This document shows, piece by piece, positions 59,097 to 64,000 of a DNA stretch of 64,000 nucleotides. This stretch comes from CAIWHR01 sp963788185 (GTDB lineage: Bacteria > Pseudomonadota > Gammaproteobacteria > Burkholderiales > Casimicrobiaceae). The stretch's first letter is position 1, and every line of letters starts with the position of its first letter. Below the pieces are notes generated by a model, which saw only the letters and a program-made list of their open reading frames with translations, did no database searches and was not told the DNA's origin. The position numbers and the translations under genes were made by a program. The stretch is from the NCBI GenBank assembly GCA_963788185.1, contig CAWBGE010000024.1, positions 62,001 to 126,000 on the forward strand. Direction: 5' to 3'.

Positions 59097-60203
59097 ATGG
59101 CGCTGATCCGCTCGATCGACATCGTCCAGGTCGACCTCACGCCTAAGGTGCTGCGCACCGACGCCATCCAGTCGTTCGTCGCGCAGGAGACGCCGATCCT
59201 GCACATCACCTGCGACGACGGCGCAACCGGCACTGGCTACACCTACACGATCGGCACCGGCGGCTCGTCGGTGGTGGCGCTGCTCCGCGATCACCTCGCG
59301 CCGAAGCTCGTCGGCCGCGATCCGGACTGCATCGAGGCCATCGGGCGGGATCTCTTCTTCCACACCCACGCGACGGCGGTGGGTGCGATCACCAGTCTGG
59401 CGCTCGCGGCGATCGACACTGCGTTGTGGGATCTGCGCTGCCGGCGGACAGGATTACCGCTGTGGAAGGCGGCAGGGGGCGCGCGGTCGCGCGTGCCCGT
59501 CTACACGACCGAGGGCGGATGGCTGCACTTGAGCCCCGACGAACTCGTCGCCCAGACGCTGCAGGCGAAAGAGGATGGTTTTCTGGGCGCCAAGATCAAG
59601 GTCGGGCGGCCACGGATTGGCGAGGACGTGGCGCGGTTGAAGGCGGTGCGCGAGGCCGTCGGCGACAGCTTCGAGATCATGGTCGACGCCAACCAGTGTT
59701 TCAATGTGTCGGAGGCGATCCGCCGCGCGCGTGCCTACGAGCCGCTGGGACTCGCATGGTTCGAGGAGCCGCTGCCGGCCGAGGACCTGGGCGGTCACGT
59801 CGAGCTGGCCGCACACACGGCGATCCCGATCGCAGTCGGCGAGTCGCTCTACGCGCCGGCGCATTTTCGCGAGTACCTCGAGCGTGGCGCATGTTCGATC
59901 GTGCAGGTCGACGTGGCAAGGATCGGCGGCATTACGCCGTGGATCAAGGTCGCGCATCTCGCCGAGACCTTCAACGTCGCGGTGTGCCCGCATTTCCTGA
60001 TGGAGCTGCACGCCTCGCTGTCGGCGGCGGTGCCCAACGCGCAGTGGGTCGAGTACATCCCGCAGCTCGACGACATCACCACCTCGCGCCTGGCCATCGA
60101 GGCCGGCCACGCGCTGGCGCCAGCGGCTCCCGGCCTCGGCATCGCCTGGGATTGGGCGGCGATCGGAGAGCGCGCGGTGTCCCGCGCCGGCATCGCGGCC
60201 TGA
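59097..60203 (+). CDS. enolase-superfamily acid-sugar dehydratase (mandelate racemase subgroup)
   Basis: A 368-residue enzyme with the mandelate racemase layout. The KxK base is in FLGAKIKVGRP. The metal ligands are in MVDANQCFN, WFEEPLPAED and AVGESLYAP, and the His of the His-Asp dyad is in CPHFLMELHASLSAA. Such enzymes dehydrate aldonates or aldarates to 2-keto-3-deoxy acids. It is translated from the TRAP message, so it should act on the imported acid. The sequence resembles the talarate/galactarate and lyxonate types without allowing a firm choice. Confidence 0.83.
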   Translation: MALIRSIDIVQVDLTPKVLRTDAIQSFVAQETPILHITCDDGATGTGYTYTIGTGGSSVVALLRDHLAPKLVGRDPDCIEAIGRDLFFHTHATAVGAITSLALAAIDTALWDLRCRRTGLPLWKAAGGARSRVPVYTTEGGWLHLSPDELVAQTLQAKEDGFLGAKIKVGRPRIGEDVARLKAVREAVGDSFEIMVDANQCFNVSEAIRRARAYEPLGLAWFEEPLPAEDLGGHVELAAHTAIPIAVGESLYAPAHFREYLERGACSIVQVDVARIGGITPWIKVAHLAETFNVAVCPHFLMELHASLSAAVPNAQWVEYIPQLDDITTSRLAIEAGHALAPAAPGLGIAWDWAAIGERAVSRAGIAA

Positions 60204-60239
60204 AGCTCGTCGCGGCTGGCGCCGCTGCGAAAGTCCAGA

Positions 60240-61757
60240 CTACATCACCGCGCCGACCTGCCAGGGCAGGAACTCGTCGTTGCCGTAGCCGAGTATTTCG
60301 CTGCGCACCTTCTCCCCCGAGGCGTAGCGCAGGATGGCGTCGAAGATCCGCTGGCTGATCTCGCCCATCGGCACGCCGGTGATGAGGTCGCCGCAGTTGA
60401 CGTCCATGTCGTCGCGCTGGCGTTCGTAGAGCGCGTTGTTGGTGGCGAGCTTGATCGTCGGAACGCCGGCGCAGCCGAAGGCCGAACCGCGGCCGGTCGT
60501 GAAGCAGATGAGCTGGGCGCCGCCGGCGGCCTGGCCGGTCGCCGATACCGGGTCGTAGCCCGGCGTGTCCATGTAGACGAAGCCCTTGGCGTCGACCGGC
60601 TCGGCGTAGAGGTAGACGCCGTTCAGCGGCGTCGTGCCGCCCTTGGCGACCGCGCCCAGCGATTTCTCGAGGATCGTGGTGAGCCCCCCCGCCTTGTTGC
60701 CGACCGACGGGTTGTTGTCCATGTCGCCGCCGCTGCGCGACGTGTATTCCTTCCACCACGCGATGCGGTCGAGGAGCTTGTGCGCGATCTCCGGGCTCGC
60801 GGCGCGGCGCGTCAGCAGGTGCTCGGCGCCGTAGATTTCCGGCGTCTCGGACAGGATCGCGGTGGCGCCGTGTGCCACCAGCATGTCGACGGCGCCGCCG
60901 AGCGCGGGATTCGCGGTGATGCCCGAGTAGCCGTCGGAGCCGCCGCAGTTGAGGCCCACGGTGAGGTTGCTCAACGGCACCGGCTCGCGCCGGTAGCCGT
61001 TGGCAGGCGCCAGCATCGCCTCGACGTGGGCGATGCCCTTCTTCACCGCGGCCGTGGTGCCGCCTTCGGTCTGCATGACGATCTGCTGCAGCATCCCCGG
61101 CTCGTGATGGCCGACCAGGGTGACCAGCGGCGCAACCTGGTTCTGCTCGCAGCCGAGGCCCACGAACACCACGCCGGCGAAATTGGGGTGCCGGGCGTAG
61201 CCGACCAGCGTGCGCCGCAGCAGGTCCATGCCTTCGCCCGAAGAACGCATGCCGCAACCCAGCGGATGGGGCAACGCGATGACGCCGTCGATGTTCGGAT
61301 AGGCGGCGAGGCGCTCCGGCGTGAAGTGCCGCGCGATCGCGCGCGTCACCGTTGCCGAACAGTTGACCGATGCGATGATGGCGATGTAGTTGCGCGTGCC
61401 GACACCGCCGTTCGGTCGCCGGTAGCCCATGAACGTGGCCCGCGTTTGCGCCTTCGCGATTTCGCGCGCGTCCTGCCCGATGCCGTAGTCGCGCTCGAAT
61501 TCGCCCATGCCGAGGTTGTGGACGTGGACGTGCTGGCCGGCTTTGATGTCGGTCGTGGCGAAGCCGATGATCTGGTTGTAGCGACGTACGGCGTCACCGT
61601 TCCCGATATCGTGCGCGGCGACCTTGTGCGCGGGAGGAATGAGATCGCGCACGGTGAACTTCCCGGGCTCGATGACCGAACCAGGCAGAAGTTGCCGGGT
61701 CGCGATGAGCACGTCATCGTTGGCGTGCAAGCGGATCACTGCGGATGATTCGGACAT
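60240..61757 (-). CDS. uxaA: altronate dehydratase (UxaA/GarD family)
   Basis: A 505-residue UxaA-family enzyme with both domains: the N-terminal SAF domain (VIRLHANDDVLIATRQLLPGSVIE ... HVHVHNLGMGEFERDYGIGQD) and the C-terminal dehydratase domain. The latter starts at FMGYRRPNGGVGTRNYIAIIASVNCSATV, and HPLGCGMRSSG, GLGCEQNQV, GLNCGGSDGYSGITANPALG and TTGRGSAFGCAGVPTIKLATNN hold the iron-binding Cys residues. It converts D-altronate to 2-keto-3-deoxygluconate. It follows uxaB on this strand, so the galacturonate branch is encoded here. Confidence 0.9.
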   Translation of the reverse strand: MSESSAVIRLHANDDVLIATRQLLPGSVIEPGKFTVRDLIPPAHKVAAHDIGNGDAVRRYNQIIGFATTDIKAGQHVHVHNLGMGEFERDYGIGQDAREIAKAQTRATFMGYRRPNGGVGTRNYIAIIASVNCSATVTRAIARHFTPERLAAYPNIDGVIALPHPLGCGMRSSGEGMDLLRRTLVGYARHPNFAGVVFVGLGCEQNQVAPLVTLVGHHEPGMLQQIVMQTEGGTTAAVKKGIAHVEAMLAPANGYRREPVPLSNLTVGLNCGGSDGYSGITANPALGGAVDMLVAHGATAILSETPEIYGAEHLLTRRAASPEIAHKLLDRIAWWKEYTSRSGGDMDNNPSVGNKAGGLTTILEKSLGAVAKGGTTPLNGVYLYAEPVDAKGFVYMDTPGYDPVSATGQAAGGAQLICFTTGRGSAFGCAGVPTIKLATNNALYERQRDDMDVNCGDLITGVPMGEISQRIFDAILRYASGEKVRSEILGYGNDEFLPWQVGAVM

Positions 61758-61782
61758 TTCGTCCTCCGGTAGAACGTTCTCG

Positions 61783-61885
61783 CCTGAAGGCGATGCAGCA
61801 GATTCGGCGTGGCAGGCGCTTGTAGGAGGGCCTTCGGGCCCGAATGCGCTTCGCGGCTGAAGCCGTCGATAACATCCCCTACAAG
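61783..61885. repeat. REP-like cluster between uxaB and uxaA
   Basis: CGCCTGAAGGCG (61781-61792), CTTGTAGGAGGGCCTTCGGG (61819-61838) and TCGCGGCTGAAGCCG (61851-61865) followed by CCCTACAAG (61877-61885) are units of the same family as at 651, 42055 and 52073, the middle and last facing each other. They fill most of the 168-base gap within the uxaBA run and could moderate read-through or stabilise mRNA. A palindrome, AGAACGTTCT, is at 61771-61780. Confidence 0.55.
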
Positions 61886-61925
61886 AGCCGCACCATCCGC
61901 CTGCACGAGCATACGGCTTCGCCGG

Positions 61926-63425
61926 TCAGGCAGAAAGCTCCGCCATCGCGGCCTTGACGCCGACCGCCTTGATCCGCGAGAGCGAGTGCGCGACCTGGTC
62001 CCGCAGCCCCGCGATGCTGGTCAAATCCTCGCCCCACAGACGCGAGTCGGCCAGCAGCGTGGCGGCGAGCGCGGCCGAGTCCTTGCTGCCGCGCCACGCT
62101 GCACTGACGATCGCCAGGACATCGGCGTTGTCGCGGATCGGGTACGCCTGCCCCTGCCGTTCGCCGGCATAGTCGCCGCCGGTGAACTTGCCGTCGTAGA
62201 AGTTGAGCAGTGCGGCCAGCGAGAACGCCAACCCCGCCGGCGCCTTGCCGCGAGCGGCAGCGTAGTCCTTGACCGTGGGCAGCACGCGCACGTGCCACTT
62301 CGACACCGAGTTGAGCGCGATCGAGATCAATTCGTGACGGATGTGCGGATTGGCGAAGCGCTCCATGATCGTCTCGGCGTAGGCGCTGCGCTCGGCTTCG
62401 GGCAAGGGCACGAAGGGCACGATCTCGTCGAACATCACCCGTGCCAGGTACTTCGACACCACCGGGTCCTCGGTCATCGACTTGACGGTGTCGAGACCGG
62501 CGCTGAAGGCCGCCAGCGAACTGGCGGTGTGCGCGCCGTTGAGGATGCGCACCTTGCGTGTGCGGTAGGGCGTGAGGTCGTCCGTCCAGACCACGTCGAG
62601 CCCGGCTTTGTGCAGCGGGAATTCTTCGGCGATGACCGCCGGCCCTTCGATGACCCACAGATGAAAAGGCTCGGCCGCGACCAGCAGCGGGTCGGTGTAG
62701 CCCAGCTGTGCGTAAAGTGCCTCCGCCTCAGCAGCCGGGAACCCCGGCACGATGCGGTCGACCAGCGTGTTGCAGAACACGTTGGCGGATTTCACCCACG
62801 CCGCGAATTCTGCGGGGAGTTTCCACGCATCGGCGTACTGAAGCACGCAGGACGCGAGCTTCGCCCCGTTGGCCTCGATCAGTTCGCAGGGCAGGAACAC
62901 GAGTCCCGGCGCATTGGCGCCGCCGAGCGCCCGGTAGCGTGCCAGCAGCAGCGCGGCGACTTTGGCCGGGAAGCTTGTCGGGCACTGACCTTCGACGCAG
63001 GCTTCGTCGGCGTAGGCGATGCCCGCTTCGGTGGTGTTCGAGATGACGAAACGCAGTGCGGCATCCTTCGCGATCGCCAGCATCGCGCCCCATTGCGCGT
63101 AGGGGTCGAGCGCACGCTGGACGCAGCTCACGACCCGCCGCGAGTCGACAGGCTTGCCGTTCTGCACGCCGCGCAGCAGCACCGTGTACAGCCCGTCCTG
63201 CGCGTTCAGCCGGTCGGCGATGCCCTGCGGCAGCGGCTGGGCCACGGTGACTTCGCCGTTCATGAGTCCGGCGCCGTTGGCGATGTCGATCATCCAGTCG
63301 GCGAAGCCGCGCAGGAAGTTGCCGTCGCCGATCTGCAGGATGCCGACGGACTTCTTTGCGGACGGGGCGGCGGTGTCGGCGTTGAGCTTGCCCTGCGCCA
63401 GCAGTTTTCGATTGAGCGTTACCAC
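61926..63425 (-). CDS. uxaB: tagaturonate reductase (altronate oxidoreductase)
   Basis: A 499-residue mannitol dehydrogenase-family protein of the UxaB subgroup: VGILQIGDGNFLRGFADWMIDIAN is the UxaB form of the NAD motif, with NTTEAGI, CNTLVDRIVPGFP, EPFHLWVIEGP and the catalytic Lys/Asn in RKVRILNGAHTASS. It reduces D-tagaturonate to D-altronate, the substrate of UxaA encoded next. It is only distantly similar to the UxuB-type enzyme at 13405. The start is GTG 63425. Confidence 0.88.
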   Translation of the reverse strand: MVTLNRKLLAQGKLNADTAAPSAKKSVGILQIGDGNFLRGFADWMIDIANGAGLMNGEVTVAQPLPQGIADRLNAQDGLYTVLLRGVQNGKPVDSRRVVSCVQRALDPYAQWGAMLAIAKDAALRFVISNTTEAGIAYADEACVEGQCPTSFPAKVAALLLARYRALGGANAPGLVFLPCELIEANGAKLASCVLQYADAWKLPAEFAAWVKSANVFCNTLVDRIVPGFPAAEAEALYAQLGYTDPLLVAAEPFHLWVIEGPAVIAEEFPLHKAGLDVVWTDDLTPYRTRKVRILNGAHTASSLAAFSAGLDTVKSMTEDPVVSKYLARVMFDEIVPFVPLPEAERSAYAETIMERFANPHIRHELISIALNSVSKWHVRVLPTVKDYAAARGKAPAGLAFSLAALLNFYDGKFTGGDYAGERQGQAYPIRDNADVLAIVSAAWRGSKDSAALAATLLADSRLWGEDLTSIAGLRDQVAHSLSRIKAVGVKAAMAELSA

Positions 63426-63504
63426 GGCGATTCCTTCGCGTGAGTGGGGGGCGGTGACCGGTTGCCGTCACGCAGGCGGGCGCGGCGCCCGCGCCGCGCG
63501 GGCG

Positions 63505-64000
63505 TCAGAACGCGCAGGTCACCTTGAGATAGCGGTCGGGGTGCTCGGAGATATCCGCGACGGTGGCGGGCGCGTCGGCCATCGACACCGACTTGGTGAG
63601 CAGCGCCGCCACGTTGATCTTGCCTTCCGAGATGAGCTTGAGGCTCTCCGGGAACATGCAGGCGCTGTTGCGCGAGCCGTAGATCGTCAGTTCCTTGCGG
63701 GTGACCAGCGCCATCGGCATCGGCGTGTCGCCCTTCGACCAGCCGACCAGCGAGATGCGGCCCGCGAAGGAAACGTAGTCGACGGAACTGCGCAGCGCCC
63801 GCGCGTCGCCCGAAGCCTCGATGACCACCTCGGCCATCCGCTTGCGGGTGATCTCGCTGATGCGCGCGACGGCGTCCTCGCCCACCGGGTCGATGACGTG
63901 CGGGACGCCCAATTGCTTCGCGCGCGCCAGCCGCTCCTTCACCGGGTCGATGACGATGGGAATCGCGCCCAGCGTCAGCGCATAGAGCGCGCACAAGAGG
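63505..64000 (-). CDS. zinc-type dehydrogenase, C-terminal part (5' end outside window)
   Basis: The last 165 or so residues of a medium-chain dehydrogenase: LCALYALTLGAIPIVIDPVKERLARAKQLGVPHVIDP, VVIEASGDARALRSSVDYVSFAGRISLVGWSKG, TIYGSRNSACMFPESLKLISEGKINVAALLTKSVSM. The cofactor fold with an Asp after IPIVI suggests NAD. It resembles L-galactonate/threonine-type dehydrogenases. The zinc-binding N-terminus is beyond base 64000. It is upstream of uxaB on the same strand with a 79-base gap, so it likely feeds the same uronate route. Confidence 0.82.
   Translation of the reverse strand, partial: LLCALYALTLGAIPIVIDPVKERLARAKQLGVPHVIDPVGEDAVARISEITRKRMAEVVIEASGDARALRSSVDYVSFAGRISLVGWSKGDTPMPMALVTRKELTIYGSRNSACMFPESLKLISEGKINVAALLTKSVSMADAPATVADISEHPDRYLKVTCAF

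Noticed and set aside
61771..61780. AGAACGTTCT palindrome as an operator
   Set aside because: Single copy in the gap noted, inside an operon among REP-like units, and not resembling the GntR sites found elsewhere in the window.
1..64000. tRNA, rRNA, CRISPR arrays or insertion-sequence ends
   Set aside because: Intergenic gaps were read for cloverleaf-like segments, regularly spaced repeats and transposase remnants; none was convincing, though short non-coding RNAs cannot be excluded by eye.

Overview
This is a GC-rich, gene-dense chromosomal stretch, most likely from a betaproteobacterium (Burkholderiales or a near relative). The assignment is an inference from gene order and protein sequence: rph-rdgB-hemW, a midA/pteridine reductase pair, hemC-hemD with hemX-hemY nearby, a CDP-glucoseen-reductase-type flavoprotein close to ubiA, and many Burkholderiales-like small proteins. 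No rRNA, tRNA, CRISPR array, prophage or intact insertion sequence was recognised.

Layout. 1-5.6 kb: end of a sugar-nucleotide epimerase, then rph, rdgB, hemW, an amidase, a 57-residue basic protein and a ChaC-like cyclotransferase, several joined by stop/start overlaps. 5.6-9.5 kb: an ECF sigma factor with its NrsF-type membrane anti-sigma factor, divergent from a four-gene bufferin (copper-binding RiPP metallophore) operon: DUF2282 precursor, DUF692 MNIO enzyme, DUF2063 partner and DoxX. The two units are fired by two identical, outward-facing promoters, TGTAACC-N16-CGAACTA. The one for the sigma gene lies inside the upstream reading frame and forces a GTG start with almost no leader. 9.5-12.5 kb: pteridine reductase, midA, dusA.

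12.5-26.7 kb: a hexuronate/aldonate catabolic region. It holds a GntR regulator with a palindromic operator, uxuB, a frameshifted uxuA, an orphan encapsulated-ferritin gene, an RlmN-like gene, and a long minus-strand block resembling E. coli yiaKLMNO: gntR, manD, dlgD2, TRAP transporter Q-M-P, yiaL, a Gfo/Idh oxidoreductase and dlgD1. A 14-bp motif with compensating symmetric changes sits upstream of both gntR2 and the TRAP block.

26.8-49 kb: housekeeping and varied genes. hemC-hemD is separated from hemX-hemY by a dehydrogenase, a 19-bp inverted repeat, an EamA exporter and a helix-hairpin-helix membrane protein. Then come the flavoprotein reductase, ubiA, a deoxyinosine glycosylase, hydrolase/SDR genes, an MFS carrier, ubiD, a yqjDEK-like stress set, and a hydratase-pip-bioA-dacB run preceded by a metallophosphoesterase remnant.

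49.4-64 kb: a second sugar-acid region: a 2-keto-3-deoxy-pentonate dehydratase, a frameshifted semialdehyde dehydrogenase, a diketo-sugar-acid hydrolase and its SDR partner, a GntR regulator with a TGGTA-A-TACCA operator, an idonate-type dehydrogenase, a second TRAP transporter, an enolase-superfamily dehydratase, uxaA, uxaB and a partial zinc dehydrogenase. The two regions together look like a broad system for importing sugar acids through TRAP carriers and degrading them to pyruvate, glycolate or lactate, or 2-oxoglutarate. Two of its enzymes carry single-base frameshifts. Dispersed REP-like palindromes (consensus near TGTAGGAGCGGCTTCAGCCGCGA) occupy several intergenic gaps.
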